A stretch of DNA of 64,000 bases from Desulfarculaceae bacterium (GCA_021737645.1 JAIPDO010000007.1:1-64000); one strand, 5' to 3'. Positions 16,903-24,883 are shown, counted from the stretch's first letter. A program made the numbers and translations. The notes: generated by a model from the sequence alone, not told the origin.

Positions 16903-17604
16903 CTATTGGTAAAATCCGGTTTCTTGACGATATTCCAGGGCGCGGGTTATTCGTTGCTTGCTGGCCGCGATGTGCTTGCTGGTGGTTTCGATCGCGGTTT
17001 GGGCGTCTCTCCTGCCCAGGGCATCCAATATTTTCCGGTGCTCGGCGGATACTTCCCGCACTTGGGGCGCTTCCAAATATTCAGGGGGGTATTTCAGGTA
17101 CAGTTTTTCATAAATATCGCCGAGCATGGTGTTAATGACATCGTTGCCCGAGTATTCGGCCAGCTTAAGATGGAAGCGTGCATCCACCAAAATGATCTTC
17201 CGGTTGGGGCCACCCGCGGCTTCACGGTTGTATTTGCGAAAAAGAACCTTGATTTCCTCGATGTCCGACATGGTGATGTTCTCGATGATCTGGGGGATTA
17301 TGTAGCGTTCAAGAGCCTCGCGGGCCTCGTAGAGTTCCATGGCTTCTTCTTGGGTGATCTCACCCACGAAATACCCTTTATTGGGTATGTAGTTGACAAA
17401 GCCGTTGGCCTCCAGGCGATTGAGGGCCTGAATCACCGGAGTGACGCTGGTATCGATTCGTTTGCTTAGGTCGCTGTAAATAATTTTTTGGCCGGGCGCC
17501 AGCTGGTTCAGGTAGATCATGTTTTTGATACGCCTGTGGGCCTCCTCGATGGCCATGCCCCTTTTGCCCGTTGTTATCCCTTGGCCTTTGCTTTTTACAG
17601 CCAT
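16903..17604 (-). CDS. GntR family regulator with FCD domain (paralogue 1)
   Basis: About 233 residues. An N-terminal winged helix (LSKRIDTSVTPVIQALNRLE, wing NYIPNKGYFVG) is followed by an all-helical FCD ligand domain with the expected metal/ligand residues in LVDARFHLKLAE, EHRKILDALGRRD and HIAASKQR. FCD regulators sense small organic acids or acyl-CoAs and usually repress. It shares long near-identical stretches (LNQLAPGQKI, VTPVIQALNRLEA, PNKGYFV) with the genes at 30307 and 38042. I prefer the ATG at 17604 to the GTG four codons upstream. It is divergent from the PaaK-like gene, with tandem palindromic sites in between, so it is a candidate owner of that operator. Confidence 0.9.
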   Translation of the reverse strand: MAVKSKGQGITTGKRGMAIEEAHRRIKNMIYLNQLAPGQKIIYSDLSKRIDTSVTPVIQALNRLEANGFVNYIPNKGYFVGEITQEEAMELYEAREALERYIIPQIIENITMSDIEEIKVLFRKYNREAAGGPNRKIILVDARFHLKLAEYSGNDVINTMLGDIYEKLYLKYPPEYLEAPQVREVSAEHRKILDALGRRDAQTAIETTSKHIAASKQRITRALEYRQETGFYQ

Positions 17605-17807
17605 TTTGTTTATCACCTTTTCGCACCGTCATTATTATCGTATATTTGATTTTTATTTTAATTATATTATACTCGACCGGCAAGTAATTAATTGAGGCAA
17701 CGCCACGACGATATATACTGAGTCATTTCTACTAATTATATGATGCACCCACGCAAGAGTTCGTGCGGTGCTGTTGGTCATCCCACACATTAAGGAATAA
17801 AAAATGA

Positions 17808-17837
17808 TTGACATGCTGCTAAAGTTAAATGAAATAT
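17808..17837 (+). promoter_or_regulatory. Promoter for the PaaK-like/lipoate-ligase-like operon
   Basis: A perfect -35 TTGACA (17808-17813) is followed after 18 bp by AAATAT (17832-17837), a weak -10. The tandem operator begins 4 bp downstream, which would let a bound repressor block RNA polymerase. Confidence 0.5.
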
Positions 17838-17840
17838 TAC

Positions 17841-17878
17841 GTAACGCATTGCAGATCATGATAACGCATTGCGTTATC
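17841..17878. promoter_or_regulatory. Tandem operator, TAACGCA-N-TGCGTTA type
   Basis: The second copy, GATAACGCATTGCGTTATC (17860-17878), is a perfect 19-bp palindrome with one central base. The first, starting GTAACGCATTGC (17841), keeps the left arm fully and three of seven bases of the right arm. The same palindrome recurs at 24932, 37451, 37554 and 50339. Likely bound by one of the GntR/FCD regulators; inferred. Confidence 0.7.
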
Positions 17879-18000
17879 ATTCGTCAGGTGCCGGCAGGCC
17901 GAACCCGCCGAAGAGCCGGTAGCCGGCCCACGGCGAAGCACCTGGACCCGGCGGACCGGTATAAACTTGTATTCTGCCGACATTTGGAAAGGAGCTAACT

Positions 18001-19203
18001 GTGGCGGTTATAAACCAGTTGCAGGCTCAACTTAAGTACTTGGACACGCTAGATTTCTATCGCCGCAAGTTCCAGCAGGCCTCTGTGGATACTGGGAAAG
18101 TCAAATCCCTGGAGGATTTTCAAAAGCTCCCCTTCACCACATCCAAGGAATTCCAGGCGGAAATACAAAAGCCCCCGTCCGGGTGTTCCCTGTACAGCCC
18201 CGAGGTAACCAGGGTGAACCTCTCCCCTTCCGGTCAGGAGCTATACCCGGTCTACCAAACCAATAAAGACCTGGAATTCATGCACCAGGTCTGCGCCCGA
18301 TCCTTGAAGGCGGCCGGAGTGACCCCTCAGGACATGGTGGCGGTCACCTTCGGATATCATTTGTTTATTGCCGGTCTTTTCTATCAGGGTCAGTTTGAAT
18401 ACTACGGCTCCAAGGTCATCCCTCTGGGGCCCGGCGAGTCTACCCGCGCGGTGCAGCTGATCAACGACTACCAAATCGGGGTGCTGATATCCAACCCAAC
18501 ATTTGCCATGAAGCTGGCCGAGGCGGGCATCCCCTCGGTGCACACCATCTTCGTGGGTGGCGAGCCCTTCACCTCGGTGCAGGGCTATCCCGAAAAGGTG
18601 CGCGCCGCCTTTGAACGGGACATCACCATCATCGACTCCTACAGCATGGCCCTGTGCATGCCCATCGCCCGTTCCTGCCGCCACGACAACGGCCTGCACA
18701 TCATGGACGAGTTCGTCTACACCGAGGTCATAGACCCGGCCACCGGCGAGCCCGTGCCCTTGGGCGAAAAGGGCGAATTGGTGCTCACCCACCTGCACAA
18801 ACAAGCCGCTCCCCTGCTTCGCTACCGCACCGGCGACCTGACCATGCTGGAGAACAAAACCTGCGCCTGCGGACGCGAACTGACCATGCCCCAAAGCGTA
18901 ATTGGACGCACCGACGACATGCTCAAAATCAAGGGCGTCAAGTTCTGGCCCAGCCAACTCGCCACCATTTTGCGCAGCTACCCCCAGTTCTCGCCCCAGT
19001 ATCGGCTGGTGGTGGACTCCCTGAAGGGAGTGGACACCTTGTCCCTGGTGGTGGAGGGCAAAACCGATGACGCGCCGGTGTTGGACAAGCTGGCCACCCA
19101 TCTCAAATCCGAAACCCTGCTCAAGTTCAATGAGATCAGGATCACCGAGAAGCTCGAAGATGGCCCCAGCGTGGTGGACAAGCGCAAGGGGCGATCCTTT
19201 TAG
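18001..19203 (+). CDS. PaaK-like adenylate-forming protein with degenerate P-loop
   Basis: A 400-residue homologue of phenylacetate-CoA ligase. The hinge and C-terminal parts are well conserved: YRTGDLTML, CACGRE, GRTDDMLKIKGVKFWPSQ. The ATP P-loop normally read as SSGTTGKP is replaced by LSPSGQELYP (74-83), and the A5 region has SYSMALCMP in place of the usual YG(x)TE-type motif. Either ATP binding has been rebuilt or the protein no longer adenylates. GTG start behind AAGGAG. First gene of an operon with the PaaG-like isomerase, a lipoate-ligase-like protein and a cupin. Family assignment is firm, activity is uncertain. Confidence 0.8.
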   Translation: MAVINQLQAQLKYLDTLDFYRRKFQQASVDTGKVKSLEDFQKLPFTTSKEFQAEIQKPPSGCSLYSPEVTRVNLSPSGQELYPVYQTNKDLEFMHQVCARSLKAAGVTPQDMVAVTFGYHLFIAGLFYQGQFEYYGSKVIPLGPGESTRAVQLINDYQIGVLISNPTFAMKLAEAGIPSVHTIFVGGEPFTSVQGYPEKVRAAFERDITIIDSYSMALCMPIARSCRHDNGLHIMDEFVYTEVIDPATGEPVPLGEKGELVLTHLHKQAAPLLRYRTGDLTMLENKTCACGRELTMPQSVIGRTDDMLKIKGVKFWPSQLATILRSYPQFSPQYRLVVDSLKGVDTLSLVVEGKTDDAPVLDKLATHLKSETLLKFNEIRITEKLEDGPSVVDKRKGRSF

Positions 19204-19517
19204 CCGTAGCGATAAAAACCGGAAAGTTAGGCCTTGGATAAGCCACTCGACAACTCAATTTCCCTAGCCCTGGCCCATGGCGCCGGGCTCCGGTGGCGGG
19301 ATGCATTTCCATATATTTTTTGATATTTTTAGTTTAATTATATATATGACTATATATAACATTCACTTTCGCGGGCAGGGGCCCCTGGCCAACCAATAAA
19401 TATTTTCGGCTGGAGGCCTCTTGCCCGCACTTAAACAACTTCTGCCGCGACTGGCATAACCAGCAAATGTGACCAGACGCCACTTACCCGAAACCATGCC
19501 GTAAGGAGCAGAACAAT
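19204..19517 (+). other. Leader region with a long hairpin before the PaaG-like gene
   Basis: No gene. It contains a very AT-rich run (19310-19360) and then a large inverted repeat (19371-19428) in which GCGGGCA pairs with TGCCCGC and GGCC with GGCC inside it. This could be an intra-operon attenuator or a new 5' leader. The AT-rich run may hold an internal promoter, but I cannot pick one with confidence. Confidence 0.45.
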
Positions 19518-20318
19518 ATGTCCAGGACAGTAGACAACCGCGGCTACAGCAAGCTTCTGTTTGAGCAAGAAGACTCCGTGCTCAAGGTAATGATCAACAT
19601 TCCGGAAAAACGCAATGCCCTGGATATGGAGATAAGGCCACAGCTACTGGAGGTGCTCCAGGGACTGCAAAACGACTCCTCGGTGCGGGCGGTCATTCTG
19701 GCAGGCGCGGGCGCGCACTTTTGCGCCGGCGGCGACCTGCGCTCCATGCAGGAAGTAAACGGCCCGGTGGCCGCCTACGACCGCCTGAAAAACGGCCACC
19801 GCCTGGTGCGGGCCATGGTCGAGTTGCCCAAGCCAATCATCACCTCTGTGGACGGCGTGGCCGCCGGCGCCGGGGTGAGCCTGCTCTTGGCTTCGGACCT
19901 GAGCATCGTCTCCGATCGAGCCAAGTTCTTCTTCTCATTTGTCAAGGTGGGCCTGGCCCCGGACTGGGGGCAGTACTTCTTCCTACCCCAAAGAGTGGGC
20001 ATGGCCCGCACCAAGCAGTTGATGATGGAAGGCGGCTCTCTCACCGCCCAGGAGGCCCTGGACGCGGGCATGATCAACCGTATCGCCCCTCATGAAGAGC
20101 TTGAGGAGCAGACCTGGGCCTGGGCCCATAGCCTGTCTCAAGGCGCCACCAAGGCCCAGGTCCTTATAAAGGCCGCCCTCAACTGCTGGCCCATGAACCT
20201 GTCCAGCTATCTGGAACTGGAGGCCAACATCCAGGCCGTGGCCCTGTCCAGCGAGGACCACCAGGAGGGGCGTGACGCCTTCTTGGAAAAGCGTAAACCC
20301 AATTTCCAGGGAAAGTAA
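19518..20318 (+). CDS. PaaG-like enoyl-CoA hydratase/isomerase family protein
   Basis: A 266-residue crotonase-fold protein. Both hydratase glutamates are missing: the first site reads GAGVSLLLASD (Ser121), the second FFSFVKVGLAPDWG (Phe141). The aspartate in GLAPD (Asp149) is where PaaG-type isomerases keep their acidic residue, so an enoyl- or epoxyphenylacetyl-CoA isomerase type role fits better than hydration. The oxyanion segment HFCAGGDLRSM is intact. ATG behind AAGGAG. It follows the PaaK-like gene, which supports an aromatic or unusual unsaturated acid, though no ring-epoxidase is present. Confidence 0.83.
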   Translation: MSRTVDNRGYSKLLFEQEDSVLKVMINIPEKRNALDMEIRPQLLEVLQGLQNDSSVRAVILAGAGAHFCAGGDLRSMQEVNGPVAAYDRLKNGHRLVRAMVELPKPIITSVDGVAAGAGVSLLLASDLSIVSDRAKFFFSFVKVGLAPDWGQYFFLPQRVGMARTKQLMMEGGSLTAQEALDAGMINRIAPHEELEEQTWAWAHSLSQGATKAQVLIKAALNCWPMNLSSYLELEANIQAVALSSEDHQEGRDAFLEKRKPNFQGK

Positions 20319-20406
20319 GTCTTGGACCGAGGGGCGTAGCCGCCTCACAAAGCAAAATTGCCGACCGTATCTCCAAGGCCCTTTCAACTTTTTTGCGGAG
20401 TTTGTA

Positions 20407-21513
20407 ATGAAGCAGTTGCGATTTATCAAATGTGATTATTCTTACGCCGATTTTTCCACCAGCATTTCTCCGGCGGTTGAAAAGGGCTTGGACAGCGGAG
20501 TCGCACCCAACACGGTGTTGCTCAACGTGTTCAGCACCGACAGCATTACCTCGGGCTATCTCGACGACCCGGAAAAGGCCATCGATCTGGAATATTGCGC
20601 TCAGGCGGGCATCGTGGTGCGCCGCCGCCAAAACACCGGCGGCGCGGTGTTCGGACCCAAGGGCGGCGCCTTCCTGTGCCTGTACCTGAACCCCAAGGAG
20701 ATGGGCGTCCCACTCACCAACATCAAGGACGCTTTCCGCGTTTCGCTGACTGCCATAGCCGAGGCCCTCAAGGAACTTTGGGGGCTTGAGGCGCTCTACC
20801 GCCCGCTAAACGACGTGGAGGTGGAGGGCCGCAAGGTGGTGCCCAGTTCGGCCCGTTTGGAAAAAGGCATCCTGAGCCTGCGCCTGTTGATCAATGTGGT
20901 CAACACCGACCGGGACGTGCTGCGCAAGGCCATCATCACCAACCCGGTGAAGGTGCAGGACAAGGCCATCAAGGATATCGGCCAGCGGTTTACCAGCCTG
21001 GAAAACGAGTTGGGCCGTGAAATCACCGCGGACGACCTGGAAGACCTTTCCCGCCTGACCATCCACAAGATGTTCGGGGGCGAAATATCCCTGGCCCCTG
21101 GCGAGTTGACCGCTCAGGAAGAAGGCTTTCTCAAGGACTACCAGGCCACCTACAACTCGGAAGACTGGTTCTACGGCAACTCCGAACGACTGCGCTTCAG
21201 CCAGGCCCCGGCCGATGCGCTCAAAAGCGAAGGATGTCAAAAGGCCGTGGCCGGACTTTTGCGGGTCACCCTGTTGAGCAAAAACAACCTCATTGAAGAC
21301 CTGATCGTGACCGGCGACTTCCACCCCTCCCCCTACCGCGTGACCCTGGATATAGAAGACGCCCTGCGTGGCAAGCCCTGTGACTTGAATGTGGTGCGCA
21401 AGGAGTTGGAGCAGATTTACGCCCTCCCGGATGTTGAGATGACCGGCATTGAAATAGACGACTTTCTGGCCGCCTTTGCCAAGGCTTTCGGTCGGGAGGC
21501 CGCTGGTTGCTGA
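20407..21513 (+). CDS. Lipoate-protein ligase A-like protein (paralogue 1)
   Basis: About 368 residues of the LplA/biotin-lipoate ligase fold. LEYCAQAGIVVRRR leads to NTGGAVF (77-82), the ligase's RRxxGGGAVYHD region, but with one extra Arg and no His-Asp after it. The acyl-adenylate lysine is kept in NDVEVEGRKVVPSSAR (Lys143). SEDWFYGNSE and a C-terminal accessory domain (DLIVTGDFHPSPYR) follow, as in full-length LplA. It aligns with the 22491-23585 protein residue for residue through the core. No lipoyl-carrier gene lies nearby. The start at 20407 has GGAG; the track begins 45 codons too early. Target is unknown. Confidence 0.78.
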   Translation: MKQLRFIKCDYSYADFSTSISPAVEKGLDSGVAPNTVLLNVFSTDSITSGYLDDPEKAIDLEYCAQAGIVVRRRQNTGGAVFGPKGGAFLCLYLNPKEMGVPLTNIKDAFRVSLTAIAEALKELWGLEALYRPLNDVEVEGRKVVPSSARLEKGILSLRLLINVVNTDRDVLRKAIITNPVKVQDKAIKDIGQRFTSLENELGREITADDLEDLSRLTIHKMFGGEISLAPGELTAQEEGFLKDYQATYNSEDWFYGNSERLRFSQAPADALKSEGCQKAVAGLLRVTLLSKNNLIEDLIVTGDFHPSPYRVTLDIEDALRGKPCDLNVVRKELEQIYALPDVEMTGIEIDDFLAAFAKAFGREAAGC

Positions 21514-21606
21514 GCCGCTTCAGCTGGCGGAAAAATTGGACCGCCAGGGTGGCGGGCATTAACTCAGGCCCAGTTAAGAATTCAAGACCATTGGAGGTTG
21601 CATCCC

Positions 21607-22002
21607 ATGAGTGAAAAATATGCCAAGTACATCGTCTCCGAGCCCAAGATCATCGACGAATTCGCGGCGCATGCCAAGGGCAAATACCAGATATTGATGG
21701 ACGGTGAGATGGTGCCCGGGGCCAACTTCTTCATCGCCGGCGGCATTCACACCAAGATTCACCAGGCAGAGCCCATCACCATCAAGCATCACCACGAGCA
21801 GAGTGAAGCATATCTGTTCATCAGCAAAAAGGGTGACGCGGAGATCGAGATGGAGATAGAGGACGAGACCTACACCGTGACCACGCCCGCCTCGGTATTT
21901 ATTCCGGCGGGCCTGAAACACACCTATCGTTACAAAAGAATCGACGGACCTCTTACTGTGGTAGCTATCGTGCAGAGTGGGGAATACGTACCAATCGGTT
22001 AA
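21607..22002 (+). CDS. Small cupin-domain protein
   Basis: About 131 residues, one cupin barrel. The metal motif IKHHHEQSEAYLF and the second motif PAGLKHTYRY give the three His and one Glu typical of metal-binding cupins. ATG at 21607 behind GGAGG; the track's TTG start three codons earlier is less likely. Last gene of the plus-strand operon, followed at once by a strong terminator. Cupins of this size can be metal-dependent isomerases, dioxygenases or sensors; nothing visible decides. Confidence 0.8.
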   Translation: MSEKYAKYIVSEPKIIDEFAAHAKGKYQILMDGEMVPGANFFIAGGIHTKIHQAEPITIKHHHEQSEAYLFISKKGDAEIEMEIEDETYTVTTPASVFIPAGLKHTYRYKRIDGPLTVVAIVQSGEYVPIG

Positions 22003-22021
22003 TCGCTCGACAACCGTCAAG

Positions 22022-22057
22022 GCCCCCGCCACTCCCCGCTGGCGGGGGCTGTTTTTT
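22022..22057 (+). terminator. Rho-independent terminator after the cupin gene
   Basis: GCCCCCGCCA pairs perfectly with TGGCGGGGGC over an 8-nt loop, followed by TGTTTTTT. It ends the plus-strand operon at the point of convergence with the NifU-like gene. Confidence 0.9.
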
Positions 22058-22091
22058 ACCCGGCGCGGCTCACCCGGCCCCCCTGCCCTGC

Positions 22092-22463
22092 CTAGCCGCT
22101 TTGCCGGCGCTGGCAGTCACGCACCGCCCGGTGCAGGGCCAGGGACACCAGGCGGGCGCAAGGCCACTTATCTTCCGGAAGCCCAGCCTGTTCCCGTGCC
22201 AGGGCCTCACCATCCACCGCCAAAGCCTCGGCGGGAGTGCTCCCCATAACCATCTCGGTGATCCAGGAGGCCATGGCCACTGCGGCCCAGCAGCCGTGGG
22301 TGGTGAAGGAAGCCCGGTTGATGCACCCGTCCTTCATCTGAATATACAGCACCACCTGGTCGCCGCAGGTGGGCCCCACCACTTCGCCCACCCCGTCGGC
22401 AGAGGGGATCACCCCTTGGTTGCGGGGCGAAACGATATGCTCTTTTATCAAATCCGAAAGCAT
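22092..22463 (-). CDS. NifU/IscU-like Fe-S cluster scaffold protein
   Basis: A 123-residue protein of the IscU/SufU/NifU N-terminal family. The three ligand cysteines are kept: Cys33 in GPTCGDQVV (with Asp35), Cys58 in THGCWAAVA and Cys102 in WPCARL. There is no NifU C-terminal domain. Isolated scaffolds of this short type are common in anaerobes. It is the last gene of the minus-strand operon with the dehydrogenase and lipoate-ligase-like paralogue 2. A cluster-assembly role for a neighbouring enzyme is possible; no cysteine desulfurase is nearby. Confidence 0.85.
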   Translation of the reverse strand: MLSDLIKEHIVSPRNQGVIPSADGVGEVVGPTCGDQVVLYIQMKDGCINRASFTTHGCWAAVAMASWITEMVMGSTPAEALAVDGEALAREQAGLPEDKWPCARLVSLALHRAVRDCQRRQSG

Positions 22464-22490
22464 GTCATTGCCCCGTCTCCTTTGGCCGCC

Positions 22491-23585
22491 CTAGAGCTGC
22501 TTCAGGCCCTTGCCCAGCAAGGTGGCGAAGTCGCTCAACTCGGCGCCGGGGATCTCCACCCCCGGTGCGTTGTACACCTCATCTACCCTGGCCATCAGGG
22601 TGTCCAGGTCCAGGGGCTGCCCGCGCAAGGCCTCCTCCAAAGTTCCCATAACCGAGTAGGGGCTGGGGTGGAAGTCGGCCAAAAGGATTATGTCGTGGAC
22701 CTTGCCGTCCAGGGCCAACAGAGCCAGGCCCATGAGTCCGGCGGGGGCCTTGTGATAGGCCTCCGCCCGGAGAGCGGCCGGGTCGGCACCCGCGAAACGC
22801 ACCCGCTCGCTGTTGCCGTAATACCATTCTTCAGAGCCGAATCGCTCCAGGTAGTCCTCCAGGTATTGTTGCTCCGTGGGCGTCAGCTCGCCTTCTGCGA
22901 TCTCCAGGTCCTGGCCAAAAGCCCTTTGCATGGTGCCGGTGGCCAGGGCGTATATTTCCTCGCGCTCTATGGGACGGCCCACCTCGTCCTGAAAGCAGGT
23001 AAACCGGGCGCCGCCATCTTTTTGTACTTTGTCCTGGAATTTCTCCGGCCGGGCGATGATGGCCCCGGACATGAGGGAGCGGTCCACGGGGACGACGTTG
23101 ATCACGCTGCGCAAGGTGAGGATGCCTTTTTCCAGGCGGGCCGAGGTGGCCACCAATTTGCGACTGCCCACCTCGATGTCGTTTACCGGACGATAGCGGG
23201 CGTCTATACCGAACAACTCGCTGGTTACTTGGGCCATGCGATCTAAAAAGTAGGGAAAGGCCTCGCGGATGGTCTTGAAAGGCATCCAGGGCTGGCTCAG
23301 GTCCAGATATAGACAATTCATAACCGAACCCTGGTTGGCGAATATCGCGCCCCCGGCGTTTAGCCGCCGCCGCACCACGATGCCCTTTTCCCGGCAAAAA
23401 TCCAGGTGCAGGGACTTTTCCGGATCTTCCAGAACGCCGGTGGTTATGCTGTCGGCGGAGAAAAAGTTGACCACCAGTGTGCTGGGAGCCTTTTTCTCCT
23501 CCAGGCTTTTTTCCACGGCCGGCGAAAGGCTGGTGGACAAATCCGCATAGCTGTAGTCGGTCTTTAGCAGGCGTAGGTACCCCAT
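22491..23585 (-). CDS. Lipoate-protein ligase A-like protein (paralogue 2)
   Basis: A 364-residue paralogue of the 20407-21513 protein, sharing the N-terminus YSYADLSTSLSPAVEK, VVRRRLNAGGAIF, NDIEVGSRKLVATSARLEKG (Lys143 in both) and the C-terminal ADFHPSPYSV. The GGG and HD parts of the classical ligase motif are again altered (NAGGAIFAN), so the two form a distinct subfamily. It sits between an acyl-CoA dehydrogenase and the NifU-like gene on the minus strand, mirroring its paralogue in the convergent operon. It may act on a lipoyl- or other acyl-carrier protein encoded elsewhere. Confidence 0.78.
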   Translation of the reverse strand: MGYLRLLKTDYSYADLSTSLSPAVEKSLEEKKAPSTLVVNFFSADSITTGVLEDPEKSLHLDFCREKGIVVRRRLNAGGAIFANQGSVMNCLYLDLSQPWMPFKTIREAFPYFLDRMAQVTSELFGIDARYRPVNDIEVGSRKLVATSARLEKGILTLRSVINVVPVDRSLMSGAIIARPEKFQDKVQKDGGARFTCFQDEVGRPIEREEIYALATGTMQRAFGQDLEIAEGELTPTEQQYLEDYLERFGSEEWYYGNSERVRFAGADPAALRAEAYHKAPAGLMGLALLALDGKVHDIILLADFHPSPYSVMGTLEEALRGQPLDLDTLMARVDEVYNAPGVEIPGAELSDFATLLGKGLKQL

Positions 23586-23601
23586 TTTAATCTCCCGGTG
23601 A

Positions 23602-24777
23602 TTAACTGGCGGACTCTTGCTCTTTGGCGAATTCTTGGTAGTGCTCTCTCTGCACCACCAACTTCATTATCTCGTTGGTACCCACAGCGACCATCCCTCC
23701 GCGGATGTCGCGGAAGTGCCGCTCCATGTCGTGCTTGGTAGTGTAGCCGATGCCTCCCATTACCTGAAGGGCCTCGTTGGCCACCCAATAGGAGTTTTCC
23801 GCGGCAAAGCCCTTGGCCATGGCCGCCACCTTGGTCACGTCCTGGCCCATGTCCAGCATGCGCGCTGCCTTGAAGCGAAGCAGGTTGGCCGCCTCCAAAC
23901 GGGTGGCCATCTCCGCCACCTTGAAGCTCACGCCTTCGAAGTTGCGGATGGGCCGGTGGAAGGCCTCGCGCTCCATGGTGTAGGCGGTGGCGATCTCCAG
24001 GCAGGTGCGGGCGGTGCCCAGCAGGCCGCTGGCCACCAAAATGCGCTCGCTGTTGAGCATATCCATTAGGATGGGGAAACCTTGGCCCCGTTGTCCGATG
24101 AGGTTATCCTGGGGTATCTCGGTGCCGTCGAAGATCAGTTCCGAAACGATGCGCAGCCCCCGCCAGCCCATGGTATCGAACTCTTCCATGGCCACGATGC
24201 CCGGCGCGTCCTTTTCCACCGCAAACACGCTCATGCCCTTACTAGGGTGCACGTCCGGCTCGGTCATGGCAAACACCACGAACAGATCGGCCACCGCACC
24301 GGAGGCCTGGAATCGCTTCTCGCCGTTGATGACCCACTTGTCGCCCTTGAGTTCCGCCTTGGTCTTCATGCGGACCGCATCCGAACCACCGGTGGGCTCG
24401 GTGATGCATTCAGCGGTAAGCAGGTCGGCGGTGAAAATGCCGGGCAGGTATTTTTGCTTCTGCTCTTCGCTGCCATAATTGGCGATGATGAAAGCGCAGT
24501 GGTGGGGCACGCTACGGGCGCAAGCCAGGGCGTAGGACTGGGCGGCGGTTTCTTCGTTGACCAGGGCCTCGTGCATCATGTCCAATCCCCCTCCGCCATA
24601 GCGGGCGGGAAAACGGACGCCGATGTAACCCTGCTTACCCATTTTCTTTAGCAGTTCAAAGGGATACTCATTTTCTCGGTCCATGGCCAAAATGTGAGGA
24701 CGAGCCTCCCGCTTGAAAAACTCCCTCGCCTCAAGGGCATAGGCCTGTTCCTGCTCGCTCAAAAAAATGGATTCCAT
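23602..24777 (-). CDS. Acyl-CoA dehydrogenase with isovaleryl/long-chain-type catalytic base
   Basis: A 391-residue ACAD (CITEPTGGSDAVR, NGEKRFQASG). At the usual catalytic position the sequence reads MVAVGTNEIMKL, with Val in place of Glu. Instead Glu244 in MLNSERILVAS falls where isovaleryl-CoA and long-chain acyl-CoA dehydrogenases carry their base in helix G. It is therefore probably active, and this hints at a branched or bulky substrate. First gene of the minus-strand operon with the lipoate-ligase-like and NifU-like genes, and divergent from the IclR gene. Confidence 0.87.
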   Translation of the reverse strand: MESIFLSEQEQAYALEAREFFKREARPHILAMDRENEYPFELLKKMGKQGYIGVRFPARYGGGGLDMMHEALVNEETAAQSYALACARSVPHHCAFIIANYGSEEQKQKYLPGIFTADLLTAECITEPTGGSDAVRMKTKAELKGDKWVINGEKRFQASGAVADLFVVFAMTEPDVHPSKGMSVFAVEKDAPGIVAMEEFDTMGWRGLRIVSELIFDGTEIPQDNLIGQRGQGFPILMDMLNSERILVASGLLGTARTCLEIATAYTMEREAFHRPIRNFEGVSFKVAEMATRLEAANLLRFKAARMLDMGQDVTKVAAMAKGFAAENSYWVANEALQVMGGIGYTTKHDMERHFRDIRGGMVAVGTNEIMKLVVQREHYQEFAKEQESAS

Positions 24778-24883
24778 TCAATTTCCTCCTAGTCCTTTTT
24801 CCGATATGCAACCCACGGCCGACCAGGGCGGCCTACAACTTTGGCCACTGTAGAGACATTGTTTTCTCTAGGCCAAATTGAAC

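Larger units (their letters stand above)
17605..18000. other. Divergent intergenic region with promoters and tandem operator
   Basis: An AT-rich 396-nt regulatory region between the GntR and PaaK-like genes. It holds a minus-strand -10 box TATAAT (17666-17671), a plus-strand promoter, and two operator copies, listed separately. The last 100 nt before the PaaK-like gene are GC-rich leader with no recognisable riboswitch. The ORFs in the track here are not supported. Confidence 0.6.
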
